Source of the DNA: LMUY01 sp964247705
Lineage (GTDB): Bacteria > Pseudomonadota > Alphaproteobacteria > Acetobacterales > Acetobacteraceae
NCBI GenBank assembly: GCA_964247705.1
Contig: CAXTVQ010000023.1
Coordinates: forward strand, 1-64,000
Direction: 5' to 3'
Length of the DNA: 64,000 bases
The notes beneath the pieces were generated by a model. The model ran no database searches and was not told the DNA's origin. It worked only from the letters and a program-made list of their open reading frames with translations. Shown piece after piece: positions 32,472 to 41,131 of the stretch (the first letter of the stretch is position 1; the number at the start of each line of letters is the position of its first letter). Position numbers and translations under genes: made by a program.

Positions 32472-33695
32472 TCAGCCCTGGCGGCGCAGCAGCACGATAC
32501 GGTTCGTGTTGGTGCCCTTGGCGCCGTTCGCGACACCCCAGCAGTTCGCGGTTTTGGTGAACGCCTGCTGATTGACCATCACGAACAGGCGGTCGAACGG
32601 CAGCCCGGCGGCCGCGTCCCAGACCAGCCGTTCGAGCAGCAGCTTGCCACCGCGTACCTCGCCGACTTCGAAGGCGACATGGCCGCCGGGCCGCACGACA
32701 CGGGCAAGCTCGGCCAGAGTGTCCCGCACCATTCCCTGCCAGGCAGCAACATTGCGATGCTGCGCGATCTTCACGCCTGCCGGATCGATGCCGGCGAACC
32801 AACTCCGCAGCCAATTGTCCTCGGCGTATTGCACGACGTCCAGGAACGGAGGCGAGGTCACCACAAGCTGGACTGACGCGTCGGCAAGGGCCGGGTTGGA
32901 CTGGGCCGGATGCGTGGTCAGCACAGCCGCCGGGTGCGGCGGAATGGCGCCGTCGGCCAGCAATGCGTGGGTCTTGCGGAGGATGAGGCGAGCGATGTCG
33001 CGGTCCGGCGGGGTCTGGCCCCGGCGCAGGTTGATCTTGCGTTGGGCACTCGCGGAGACGGCTTGATTGGGCGGCAGGGTGTAGACGGAAAAGAAGCCGG
33101 GTGAGTGGCCGGTCAGCCGGTTGAGGGCGACCATGCGGATCCAGTCATCGACCGGGTCCGGGTCCGATCCTGGTGACGCGCGCTCGAGCAGCCAACTCCG
33201 CAGGGCGCCCAGGTGGCACAGGGTGCGGGGGCTGTAGAAGGCGAGCAGGTGCGGCTCGACAGCATGGCCATGCTCCCACGGGATCTGCCCGAGCCGGGCG
33301 GTGACGGCGTTGATCGGCGGCGGGCGAAGGCGGGGGCGGGTCAGCAGGACGCTGAGCGGGTTCACGTCATTGCCGACGGGGCGTCGCCCGAGCAAGGCGG
33401 CCTGCAGCGGGGTGGTGCCCCGGCCCATGAAAGGATCGTAGACGGGGTCGCCGGGCCCGGTCAGGTGCTCGATGAAGAAGCCAGGCAGTTGCGGCTTGAA
33501 GCAGGCGCGGTAGCTCACTTCGTGGATCGAATGGGCCTGGCGCTGGGCAGACGTCCAGAACTCGTTGATGAAATAGGGAATCCCGTCTTCGACCAGTTCC
33601 GCGCTCGGCTGGCCGAAGCTGGCGAAGCGGCGGACGAGCCCGGTCAATGACGAGGCAAGGATCGAGTCGGGCACGCAGCATGATACGGGGGGCAT
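32472..33695 (-). CDS. Orphan DNA methyltransferase-like protein
   Basis: A 407-residue SAM-dependent methyltransferase of the DNA-modification type. The SAM-binding motif I is YDPFMGRGTTPLQAALLGR at about 86, and the catalytic motif IV is TSPPF at about 280 followed by YAEDNWLRSWF. The TSPP form suggests amino-methylation (N4-cytosine or N6-adenine). The nearly 190 residues between the motifs could hold the target-recognition region. INEFWTSAQRQAHSIHEVSYRACF at the N-terminus is a hallmark of a small family I have seen only as a methylase. No restriction gene is adjacent; it is convergent with parE. RNA or another nucleic acid as substrate is possible. Confidence 0.8.
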   Translation of the reverse strand: MPPVSCCVPDSILASSLTGLVRRFASFGQPSAELVEDGIPYFINEFWTSAQRQAHSIHEVSYRACFKPQLPGFFIEHLTGPGDPVYDPFMGRGTTPLQAALLGRRPVGNDVNPLSVLLTRPRLRPPPINAVTARLGQIPWEHGHAVEPHLLAFYSPRTLCHLGALRSWLLERASPGSDPDPVDDWIRMVALNRLTGHSPGFFSVYTLPPNQAVSASAQRKINLRRGQTPPDRDIARLILRKTHALLADGAIPPHPAAVLTTHPAQSNPALADASVQLVVTSPPFLDVVQYAEDNWLRSWFAGIDPAGVKIAQHRNVAAWQGMVRDTLAELARVVRPGGHVAFEVGEVRGGKLLLERLVWDAAAGLPFDRLFVMVNQQAFTKTANCWGVANGAKGTNTNRIVLLRRQG

Positions 33696-33789
33696 GCCGC
33701 GGCCGCCAACGGGCTGGCTCTCTTGGCTTCGTCACGGCTTTGCGCCCATCTTGACCGCTCGACGGCTACGGCGGAACGGAGACTGAGCG

Positions 33790-34431
33790 ATGCTGACAAT
33801 CCACCACCTCGGGCACTCGCAATCCGAGCGGATCCTCTGGCTCTGCGAGGAGTTGGGCGTTCCTTACGAGATGGTGAAGCACGAGCGCGATCCCGTCACC
33901 ATCCTCTCACCCCCTGCCCTCAAGGCGCTGCATCCGATCGGAGCCGCCCCGGTGATCCAGGATGACGGGCTGTTGCTGGCAGAGTCCGCCGCCATCGTGG
34001 ACTACATCGTCGCCAAGCACGGCGGTGGACGGCTGCGGCTTGGGCCGGATCATCCGGATTTCGCGAACTACCTCTACTGGTTCCATTTCGCGAACGGCAA
34101 CCTGCAACCGGTGCTAGGGCGCTCGTTGATGGTGGGGCGGGTGGGACTGCCGCCGGACCACCCGGTGCAGATGGCGATGCAAGGCCGGCTGGACCGGGTG
34201 ATGGACCTGGTGGAGGCGCGGCTGGGCGAGGCGGACTACCTCGCCGGCAGCGAGTTCACGGCGGCGGACATCATGAGCGTGTTCTCGCTCACCACGATGC
34301 GGTTGTTCCAACCCGTGGACCTCCGGCGCTACCCCAACATGCTCGCCTACCTGCAGCGGGTCGGCGCACGCCCGGCTTACCGGCGGGCGATGGCGAAGGG
34401 CGATCCGGACCTGACGCCGATGCTGACCTGA
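33790..34431 (+). CDS. Glutathione S-transferase
   Basis: A 213-residue GST. The thioredoxin-like domain occupies 1-80 (HHLGHSQSERILWLCEELGVPYE, cis-Pro in PIGAAPVIQDDG, AESAAIVDYI). The all-helical domain occupies 90-210 with the folding motif FTAADIMSV. The catalytic residue is probably Ser or Tyr at the start of helix 1 (HSQSE), as in beta/theta-like bacterial enzymes. It conjugates glutathione to electrophiles or reduces peroxides. A GGAG site precedes the ATG. It is 19 bases before the FAD oxidoreductase, so the two probably share a transcript. Confidence 0.9.
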   Translation: MLTIHHLGHSQSERILWLCEELGVPYEMVKHERDPVTILSPPALKALHPIGAAPVIQDDGLLLAESAAIVDYIVAKHGGGRLRLGPDHPDFANYLYWFHFANGNLQPVLGRSLMVGRVGLPPDHPVQMAMQGRLDRVMDLVEARLGEADYLAGSEFTAADIMSVFSLTTMRLFQPVDLRRYPNMLAYLQRVGARPAYRRAMAKGDPDLTPMLT

Positions 34432-34450
34432 TCCCGGGGAAAGACACGCG

Positions 34451-35878
34451 ATGGGCACGTACGTCAGCGACATCTTTGGCAAGCAACGCTCACCCGATGA
34501 GCAACGCGGCGCGCGCCCCGTACTGGGCACGGTAGAGGAGCCGGCGCGGCAAGTGCCGATCCTGCACGATGTCGACGTTCTCGTCGTGGGCGGCGGCCCG
34601 GCCGGCACTGCCGCCGCCGTGTCGGCCGCGCGGCTCGGCGCACGCGTCATGCTGACGGAACGCTACAACCACCTCGGCGGCCTTTCCACCGGCGGCCTGG
34701 TCATCTGGATCGACCGGATGACCGATTGGAACGGCACGCTGGTCATCCGCGGCGTCGGCGAGGAACTGCTGGACCGCCTGCCCACGCATGCGAAACTCGG
34801 GCCTGACCCGGCCCTCTGGGGCTCGCGCGAGGCCGACGCCGTCGCCCGCTGGAAGCCGCGTTTCTCCGCCCACCACGATACGGTCACCTGGGCGCCGATG
34901 ATCGACCCGGAGCAGTTGAAGGCCGTCTCCCTCGCAGCCGTGCGGGAAGCCGGGGCGGAGTTGCTGTTCCACGTCTGGGCGTCGGCTGCCATCGTGGCGG
35001 ATGGCCGGCTGCGCGGCGTGGTGTTCGAGAGCAAGGCCGGCCGGTTCGCCATCACCGCGCGCGTCGTGGTGGACACCACAGGCGACGGCGACGTGTTCGC
35101 CAGCGCCGGCGAGGGTGCGGCCAACGATGTCGAGAACTCGTCCATCCAGCAATGCACCAACACCGCGTGGCTATGGGCCGGCGTCGATTGCGAACGCTGG
35201 CTCGGCTTCCGCCGCTCGGCCGAGTACGACGCCTTTGCCGAACGGGCGCGCAAGGATCTGGGCCTGTTCGAATGGCCGCTGCCGTCCTGGCGCAACGATA
35301 TCGCCCTGTTCCTTGGGCCGCGCTGGGCGGGATACGATGGCCTGGACCCGCATGACCTGACGGAGGTCGAGCTGCGCTCCCGCGACAAAATGGCGGAGCT
35401 GCTGGGCTACTACCGCGCCCACGCACCCGGCTTCGAGACCGCGTGGGTCATGCTGACGGCCTCGCAAATCGGCGTCCGGCTGACCCGGCGGCTGCTCGGC
35501 GCGCAGAGCCTCGTTCGCGAGGACTGGTCGGCAGGCCGGGTCCACGCCGCCGAGATCGGGGTCAGCCCAAGCCTCGCGCCGAAATGGGACAGCGTGTCGG
35601 TGCCCTATGGCAGCCTGCTGCCGCGCGCCACGGCGGGTTTGATCGTCGCCGGCCGCCACTTGTCCTGCGACGCGTCGTCGCAGACCTTCATGCGCGAGAT
35701 CCCGCAATGCTGGATGACCGGCCATGCCGCCGGTGCTGCCGCGGCGCTCGCGGCCGATGGCGGGATCAGCCCGGAGAACGTCTCCGTCCAGCGGCTGCAG
35801 GAAACGCTGCTCCGGCAGGGCGCGCACGTCCGCTGCACGGCCGAGCCGGCGACAGCCGAAAGCGGCGCTGCGCGTTAA
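34451..35878 (+). CDS. FAD-dependent oxidoreductase (PF12831-type)
   Basis: A 475-residue flavoprotein. The dinucleotide-binding loop VVGGGPAGTAAAVSAARLGARV begins at about 45, with the following ERYNHLGGLSTGG typical of the 'FAD_oxidored' family. A second FAD contact is VVVDTTGDGDVFASAG, and the C-terminus has GRHLSCDASSQTFMREIPQCWMTGHAAGAAAALA. No membrane or signal sequence. The family's substrates are mostly unknown; some act on sugars or heterocycles. It follows the GST by 19 bases. The catabolic operon with its palindrome starts 76 bases downstream, so this may also be linked to that pathway. Confidence 0.85.
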   Translation: MGTYVSDIFGKQRSPDEQRGARPVLGTVEEPARQVPILHDVDVLVVGGGPAGTAAAVSAARLGARVMLTERYNHLGGLSTGGLVIWIDRMTDWNGTLVIRGVGEELLDRLPTHAKLGPDPALWGSREADAVARWKPRFSAHHDTVTWAPMIDPEQLKAVSLAAVREAGAELLFHVWASAAIVADGRLRGVVFESKAGRFAITARVVVDTTGDGDVFASAGEGAANDVENSSIQQCTNTAWLWAGVDCERWLGFRRSAEYDAFAERARKDLGLFEWPLPSWRNDIALFLGPRWAGYDGLDPHDLTEVELRSRDKMAELLGYYRAHAPGFETAWVMLTASQIGVRLTRRLLGAQSLVREDWSAGRVHAAEIGVSPSLAPKWDSVSVPYGSLLPRATAGLIVAGRHLSCDASSQTFMREIPQCWMTGHAAGAAAALAADGGISPENVSVQRLQETLLRQGAHVRCTAEPATAESGAAR

Positions 35879-35897
35879 CTTCGCGGGATTTTGCTCT

Positions 35898-35915
35898 CGA
35901 CCGACCGGTCGGTCG
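35898..35915. promoter_or_regulatory. Perfect 18-bp palindrome, probable TetR operator
   Basis: CGACCGACCGGTCGGTCG reads the same on both strands. It is 39 bases before the start of the crotonase gene that opens a five-gene operon. TetR-family repressors of fatty-acid and amino-acid catabolism often bind such palindromes. The TetR gene at 42531-43175, at the other end of the cluster, is the natural candidate. Confidence 0.7.
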
Positions 35916-35954
35916 GCGGCATAGTGGCGGCAACGAACAACGGGGGAGGACGCA

Positions 35955-36725
35955 GTGACGTCCGATATCGTCATCCTGTCCGTCGCCGATGGCATCGCGA
36001 CGGTCACGCTCAATCGTCCGCCGGTGAACGCGGTGAACGGGGCCTTGCGTTACCGCCTGGTCGAAATCTTCGACGAGATCAGCGACCGCGACGACGTGCG
36101 CGTGGCCGTGCTGACGGGGCAAGGCAAGGTGTTCTCCGCCGGCGCGGACCTGAAGGACCGGCCCGATCCCTCCAAGCCCGGCGCGTTCTGGCAGCACAAC
36201 CGGATCACGCGCGAGACGGGCAACGCGATCAAGGAATGCAGCAAGCCCGTGATCGCCGCCGTGAACGGGGCCGCGCTGGGCGCCGGGTTCGGGCTGATGG
36301 CGGCCTGCGACATCATGTTCGCCGCCGAGGGCGCCATGTTCGGCATGCCGGAGATCGACGTCGGGCTGGCCGGGGGTGCCGCGATGATGACCGAGCTGCT
36401 CGGCAAGTCGCGGGCCCGGCGCATGATCCTGACCGGCATGCGGATGTCCGCCGAGGAGCTGTACCGGCTGGGCGTGATCGAGGCCGCGCTGCCGCTGGAC
36501 CGGTTGATGCCGGAAGCCATGGCGGTCGCCGCCGAGATCGCGTCCAAGGCGCCGCTCGGGATCAAGTACGCCAAGAACTCGCTGAACATGGTCGAGCTGA
36601 TGCCGGCGAAGGACGGCTATCGCTTCGAGCAGAACTTCACGTACGAACTGGCCAAGACGGAGGATTCGCAGGAAGCCCGGCGCGCCTTCGCGGAGAAGCG
36701 CCGGCCCGTGTTCAAGGGGCGCTGA
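35955..36725 (+). CDS. Enoyl-CoA hydratase/isomerase family (crotonase) protein
   Basis: A 256-residue crotonase-fold protein. The oxyanion hole elements are FSAGADLKD and AALGAGFG, followed by FGMPEIDVGLAGGAAM. In classical hydratases the first catalytic Glu sits in GGGCEL; here the position reads GAGFGL, so one Glu is missing while the Glu of PEI is kept. That favours isomerase or another crotonase reaction over simple hydration. A GGGGGAGGA ribosome-binding site precedes the GTG start. It is the first gene of an operon of acyl-CoA enzymes behind the 18-bp palindrome, and the next gene begins five bases after its stop. Confidence 0.88.
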   Translation: MTSDIVILSVADGIATVTLNRPPVNAVNGALRYRLVEIFDEISDRDDVRVAVLTGQGKVFSAGADLKDRPDPSKPGAFWQHNRITRETGNAIKECSKPVIAAVNGAALGAGFGLMAACDIMFAAEGAMFGMPEIDVGLAGGAAMMTELLGKSRARRMILTGMRMSAEELYRLGVIEAALPLDRLMPEAMAVAAEIASKAPLGIKYAKNSLNMVELMPAKDGYRFEQNFTYELAKTEDSQEARRAFAEKRRPVFKGR

Positions 36726-36730
36726 CCGCC

Positions 36731-37933
36731 ATGGACATGATCGCAGCCCAATCGATGTCGCCCGCCGAGGAGGACGCGTTCGCCGCCGAGATCCGGGCCT
36801 TCTGCCTGGCGGACTGTCCGGAGAGCATCCGCGACACCGTCCGCCGCGGCATCAAGCTCGGCCGGCGCGAGTGGGCCCCCTGGCAGCAGATCCTGCACGC
36901 CCGCGGTTGGGGCGCCACCAACTGGCCGGTCGAGTTCGGCGGCACCGGCTGGGATATCCGCCGCCGCACGATCTTCGACGACGTGCTGGCCGAGTGCGAC
37001 TGCCCGCCGCCGCACCACCAGGGCCTGCGCCATATCGGCCCGGTGCTGATCCGCTTCGGCACGCCGGAGCAGCAAGCCCGGTTCCTGCCCGGGATCCTGG
37101 ATGGCCGCAATTTTTGGTGCCAGGGCTACTCGGAGCCGAACGCCGGGTCCGACCTCGCCAGCCTGCGCACCCGGGCCGAGCGGGACGGCGACGATTACGT
37201 GGTCAACGGCCAGAAGATCTGGACGACCGGCGCGCACGAAGCGGATTGGATGTTCGCCCTCGTCCGCACTGCCGCGGGGGAACGCAAGCACGAAGGGATC
37301 ACCTTACTGCTGCTGCCGATGGACACGCCGGGTGTCACGGTGCGGCCGATCCACACGATCGACAACTGGCACCACGTGAACGAGGTGTTCTTCAGCGACG
37401 TGCGCGTGCCGGTGGCCAACCGCGTGGGCGAGGAGGGGCGCGCCTGGGACTATGGCAAGTACCTGCTGCAGCACGAGCGGCTCGGCGCCGGCTCCGCGAT
37501 CGGGCAGCTCGGCCGCTCGCTCGAACGGATGCGCGAGCTGATCGCGGCCGAACTGCCGGCCCCCGAGGATGCGGTGCGCCGCCGCTCGCTCGAGGAGCGG
37601 TTGCTGGTGGAGGAGGCCGAACTGATGGCCCTGCGCGAGTTAGGCCGGTCCTCCGTTGCGGCGCTGATGGAGGGGCGCCCGCTCGGCAACGCGCCGTCGG
37701 TGCTGAAGCTCGCTTCGTCCGAGATGGTGCAGCGGATCAGCGAGATCGGGCTGGACGCGGCGGGCCGGCGGCTAGCGGCCCGGTTCGTGCCGGTTGACGG
37801 GGCCGGGCCGAATGCGGCCAACGAGGGTGTGGAGACGATCCACAATTACCTCTACCTGCGCTCCCGCACCATCGTGGCCGGCACGACGGAGGTTCAGAAG
37901 AACCTCATCGCCCGCGCCCTGTTCGGGAACTGA
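36731..37933 (+). CDS. Acyl-CoA dehydrogenase (large partner)
   Basis: A 400-residue FAD enzyme that should introduce an alpha,beta double bond into an acyl-CoA. The N-terminal helical domain has WPVEFGGTGWD. The FAD-binding signature is CQGYSEPNAGSDLASLRTRA, then VNGQKIWTTGAHEADW. The C-terminus has TIVAGTTEVQKNLIARALFG. It is followed three bases later by a second, shorter acyl-CoA dehydrogenase, an arrangement known for heteromeric alpha2beta2 enzymes of steroid side-chain degradation (ChsE1-ChsE2 type). Upstream is the crotonase. The substrate is not readable, but a bulky or branched acyl-CoA is a fair guess. Confidence 0.92.
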   Translation: MDMIAAQSMSPAEEDAFAAEIRAFCLADCPESIRDTVRRGIKLGRREWAPWQQILHARGWGATNWPVEFGGTGWDIRRRTIFDDVLAECDCPPPHHQGLRHIGPVLIRFGTPEQQARFLPGILDGRNFWCQGYSEPNAGSDLASLRTRAERDGDDYVVNGQKIWTTGAHEADWMFALVRTAAGERKHEGITLLLLPMDTPGVTVRPIHTIDNWHHVNEVFFSDVRVPVANRVGEEGRAWDYGKYLLQHERLGAGSAIGQLGRSLERMRELIAAELPAPEDAVRRRSLEERLLVEEAELMALRELGRSSVAALMEGRPLGNAPSVLKLASSEMVQRISEIGLDAAGRRLAARFVPVDGAGPNAANEGVETIHNYLYLRSRTIVAGTTEVQKNLIARALFGN

Positions 37934-37936
37934 GGC

Positions 37937-39022
37937 ATGTCCTTCGTACCCGAACCCATGCTGCCCGGTGACCTGCATGACGGCGCGGCCCGGCTTGCCA
38001 GGGCGGCCAACGAGGACTTGCTGCGCCTGACCGACCCGGCGGCCCGTGCGGACGCGCTCGGGCGTTGGTGGGGCGAGGCCGTGGCGCTCGGCTGGCCAGG
38101 CCTGTACCTGCCGGAGGAATGCGGCGGCGCAGGCGGCTCCGTGGAGGATCTGGCGGCGTTGGTGGAGGGCGCGGCGAGCGATGCGCTGCCTCTGCCGCTC
38201 GCCGCGGTCTGCGGCGTGCTGCCGGCCCTGCTCACGGCGGTTCCGGCTGCCAGGGTGCGTGCGCTCGCGGATGAGCGCCTTTGCCCCGTGCTGGCCGCCT
38301 ACGAAGAGTGGGCGCCCGCTTCCGGCCGGCCGCTGGCGATGCGCGGGGACGGGGGGATCCGGCTGTCCGGCACGGCGCTCGGCGTCGAGATCCTGGCCGG
38401 CGCCATGGGTTACGTGGTTGCGGCCCCCCTGGAAGCCGAGCCGGCCCTGTTGCTGGTTCCAGTGTCTGCCCTGCGTCAGCCACCCCGGCGCTACGAGCGG
38501 ATGGACGGCCGGTTGAGCGCAGACCTCTCGTTCGACGGCGCCACCGTATCGGCGGACGCGTTGCTCGCCCACGGACCCGGCGTCGCGCGCCAGGTTGCGG
38601 CAGCGTTGGAACTCGGCGCCTGCCTCACCTGCGTGGAAGTCGTGGCCGGGCTCGGGTCGGCGATCGAGCGGGTGATCAGCTACCTGGCCGAGCGCAAGCA
38701 GTTCGGCGTGGCGCTCTCCAGCCTCCAGGCGCTGCGCCACAAGGTCGCCGAGATCTACATCACCTACGAGACCATCCGCGCCCTGGTGCAGCGCGTGCTT
38801 CGCTTGGTGGCGCGCGGGCCGGCGCCGCGGGAGGTGGCGCTGGCCAAGCTCCATATCGGCCGCGCCGCGCGCAAGGCGGCGGAAACGATCATCCAGTTGC
38901 ACGGCGGCATGGGCATGACGCAGGAGCTTCCGGCCACCCGCCTCAACAAACGCCTGATGATGGCGGAGTTCGACTACGGGGACGCCGCCTGGCACGCGCG
39001 CCAATTGTTGCGGGCGGCCTGA
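37937..39022 (+). CDS. Acyl-CoA dehydrogenase (short, divergent partner)
   Basis: A 361-residue acyl-CoA dehydrogenase homologue. The conserved helical C-terminal part is clear (ERKQFGVALSSLQALRHKVAEIYI, LHGGMGMTQELPATRLNKRL). But the middle lacks the CQGYSEP-type FAD signature and the end lacks the GT-EI-R motif seen in its neighbour. This is what one subunit of an alpha2beta2 enzyme looks like, contributing structure rather than a full active site. Its stop overlaps the next ATG by one base. Loss of activity as a lone enzyme is inferred, not shown. Confidence 0.85.
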   Translation: MSFVPEPMLPGDLHDGAARLARAANEDLLRLTDPAARADALGRWWGEAVALGWPGLYLPEECGGAGGSVEDLAALVEGAASDALPLPLAAVCGVLPALLTAVPAARVRALADERLCPVLAAYEEWAPASGRPLAMRGDGGIRLSGTALGVEILAGAMGYVVAAPLEAEPALLLVPVSALRQPPRRYERMDGRLSADLSFDGATVSADALLAHGPGVARQVAAALELGACLTCVEVVAGLGSAIERVISYLAERKQFGVALSSLQALRHKVAEIYITYETIRALVQRVLRLVARGPAPREVALAKLHIGRAARKAAETIIQLHGGMGMTQELPATRLNKRLMMAEFDYGDAAWHARQLLRAA

Positions 39023-41112
39023 TGGACCATTCCCTCGCCGCACTGTTCAGCCCGCGGTCGGTGGCCTTGGTCGGCGCATCGAGCGACCCGCGCAAGCTCG
39101 GCGGCCGCCCGTTGCACAACCTGCTGCAGTTCGGCTACCGCGGACGCATCTACCCGGTGAACCCGGCGGCGTCCGAGGTGCAGGGCGTCACGTCCTACGC
39201 CTCCGTCCGCGACCTGCCGGAGGTGCCGGACCAGGCGATCGTCGTGGTGCCGGCCAGATACGTTGTGGCCGCGCTGGAGGATTGTGCGGCCAAGGGCGTG
39301 CGGCTGGTGCAGATCCTCTCCGCCGGTTTTGCCGAGGTGGGCGGCGAGGGCGTCGCCTTGCAGCAGCAGGTGGTCGAACTCGTCCGCCGTACGGGCATTC
39401 GCATCACCGGCCCGAACGCGCTCGGCAGCGTCAGCCCGTCGGACGCGTTCTACGGCACGTTCTCGAGCCTTATGGACAGCCTACGTCCGCTGCCGGGCAA
39501 GGTGGGCGTGGTGACGCAGAGCGGCGCGTTCGGCTCCCACGTCTACGCGGTCGCGGCGCAGCGCGGCATCGGCCTCAGCCGCTCCATCGCGACCGGCAAC
39601 GAAGCCGATCTCGACGTGGCGGAGTGCATCGGGGCGCTGGTCGCCGATGACCAGACCCAGGTGATCTGCGCCGCGCTGGAGGGCTGCCGCGACGGCGCGA
39701 AGCTGCGTGCCTCGTTGCGTGCGGCAGCGGCGGCGGGCAAGCCGGTGGTGCTGATGAAGGTCGGCAGCACGGAGGCCGGAGCGATCGCGGCGGCGACGCA
39801 CACCGGGTCACTCGCCGGATCGGACGCGGTGTTCGACGCCGTGTTCCGCGAGTGCGGGGCATGGCGGGCGCACACGATCGAGGAAATGATCGACGTCGCC
39901 TATGTCTGCGCCACCGGCCGCATGCCGGACGACGATGGCGTGGTCGTGGTGACGATCTCCGGCGGCATCGGCGTGCTGATGGCGGACCTGGCAACGGATC
40001 TCGGCCTGCAGCTTCCGGCCGTGCCCGCCGCGCTTGGGGAGAAGCTGCGCGCGATCCTGCCCTATGTCACCGGCGTGAACCCGATCGACACCACGGCGCA
40101 GGTGGCGAACACGCCGGCCAAGATCGTCGAGCTGGTGGACGCGGTGCAGGCGGCGCGCCCGGCCGGCACCGTGGTGATCTACCTGTCCCATATCGGCCGC
40201 GCGCCGGAGCGCTTCGCCAGCCTGCAACCGGTGCTGGAAGACCTTCGCCAGCGCCATCCAGGCACGCTGCTGGTCCTGGTCGGCACCACGGCGCCCGAGG
40301 TGCGGGACTGGCTCGAAGCGCGCGGCATCCCCGCCTTCGAGGACCCGAGCCGCGCCATCATGGCGGTGCGCGGCGCCGCCCGATTGCGCCAACGGCACCA
40401 TGACCTGGTGCCGCCGCCAACGCCCGACCTGACCGCGCTGCGCACGCTCGACATCCGGGCCGACGATGAGGCTGCGACTAAGCAGTTGCTCGCGGCGGCG
40501 GGCGTGCCCGTGCTGCCGGAGCGGCTGTGCACCAGTGCGGCCGCCGCCGTGACTGCGGCGGAGGGGTTCGGTTTCCCCGTGGTGGCGAAGATCGTCTCCC
40601 CGAACATCCTGCACAAGACAGAAGCCGGCGGCGTGCTGCTGGGCCTGGCCGATGCGGAGGCAGTCGAACGCGGCTTTCACGCCATCATGGCCAGCGCGCG
40701 CGCCTACCGGGCCGACGCGGAACTCCGCGGCGTGCTGATCTCGCCGATGCGGCGGGGCGGCATCGAGACGATTATCGGCGTGCAGCGCGATCCGGTGTTC
40801 GGTCCGATGGTGATGTTCGGCCTGGGCGGCGTGATGGTCGAGCTGTTCAAGGACGTGGCGTTCGCGTCGGCGCCCCTCGATCTGGCGGGTGCCCACGCCC
40901 TGATCGGCGCCGTACGCGGCCGGGCGCTGCTCGAGGGATGGCGCGGAGCACCCGGCGTGGACCTGGCCGCGCTGGCCAACGCGTTGTGCCGCGTCTCGGA
41001 GCTAGCCGCCGCCCATGCCGGGACGGTGCAGAGCATCGAGATCAACCCGTTCCTGATCGGGCCCGAGGGAGGCGTCGCACTCGACGCGCTGATCACCGTC
41101 GACGCCATGTAG
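39022..41112 (+). CDS. Acyl-CoA ligase, NDP-forming (acetate-CoA ligase ADP-forming family)
   Basis: A 696-residue fused alpha-beta protein of the NDP-forming acyl-CoA synthetase superfamily, which converts an acid, CoA and ATP to acyl-CoA, ADP and phosphate through a phosphohistidine. The CoA-binding Rossmann domain is at 1-130 (SVALVGASSDPRKLGGRP, IYPVNP). A succinyl-CoA-ligase-like domain carries the phospho-acceptor His260 in AAATHTGSLAGSD. An ATP-grasp domain occupies 470-690 with VVAKIVSPNILHKTEAGGVLLG. It would activate the substrate that the downstream MFS imports and the two dehydrogenases oxidise. The ATG at 39022 is set by the one-base overlap with the preceding stop. Confidence 0.9.
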   Translation: MDHSLAALFSPRSVALVGASSDPRKLGGRPLHNLLQFGYRGRIYPVNPAASEVQGVTSYASVRDLPEVPDQAIVVVPARYVVAALEDCAAKGVRLVQILSAGFAEVGGEGVALQQQVVELVRRTGIRITGPNALGSVSPSDAFYGTFSSLMDSLRPLPGKVGVVTQSGAFGSHVYAVAAQRGIGLSRSIATGNEADLDVAECIGALVADDQTQVICAALEGCRDGAKLRASLRAAAAAGKPVVLMKVGSTEAGAIAAATHTGSLAGSDAVFDAVFRECGAWRAHTIEEMIDVAYVCATGRMPDDDGVVVVTISGGIGVLMADLATDLGLQLPAVPAALGEKLRAILPYVTGVNPIDTTAQVANTPAKIVELVDAVQAARPAGTVVIYLSHIGRAPERFASLQPVLEDLRQRHPGTLLVLVGTTAPEVRDWLEARGIPAFEDPSRAIMAVRGAARLRQRHHDLVPPPTPDLTALRTLDIRADDEAATKQLLAAAGVPVLPERLCTSAAAAVTAAEGFGFPVVAKIVSPNILHKTEAGGVLLGLADAEAVERGFHAIMASARAYRADAELRGVLISPMRRGGIETIIGVQRDPVFGPMVMFGLGGVMVELFKDVAFASAPLDLAGAHALIGAVRGRALLEGWRGAPGVDLAALANALCRVSELAAAHAGTVQSIEINPFLIGPEGGVALDALITVDAM

Positions 41113-41131
41113 TCAAAGAGGAAGCCGAACA

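Noticed and set aside
32464..32484. Bidirectional terminator between parE and the methyltransferase gene
   Set aside because: The AGGGC/GCCCT stem is only 5 bp, and part of it lies within the methyltransferase coding end.
35879..35954. Phage attachment site at the palindrome
   Set aside because: No integrase, no direct repeat partner and no tRNA are near; an operator explains it better.
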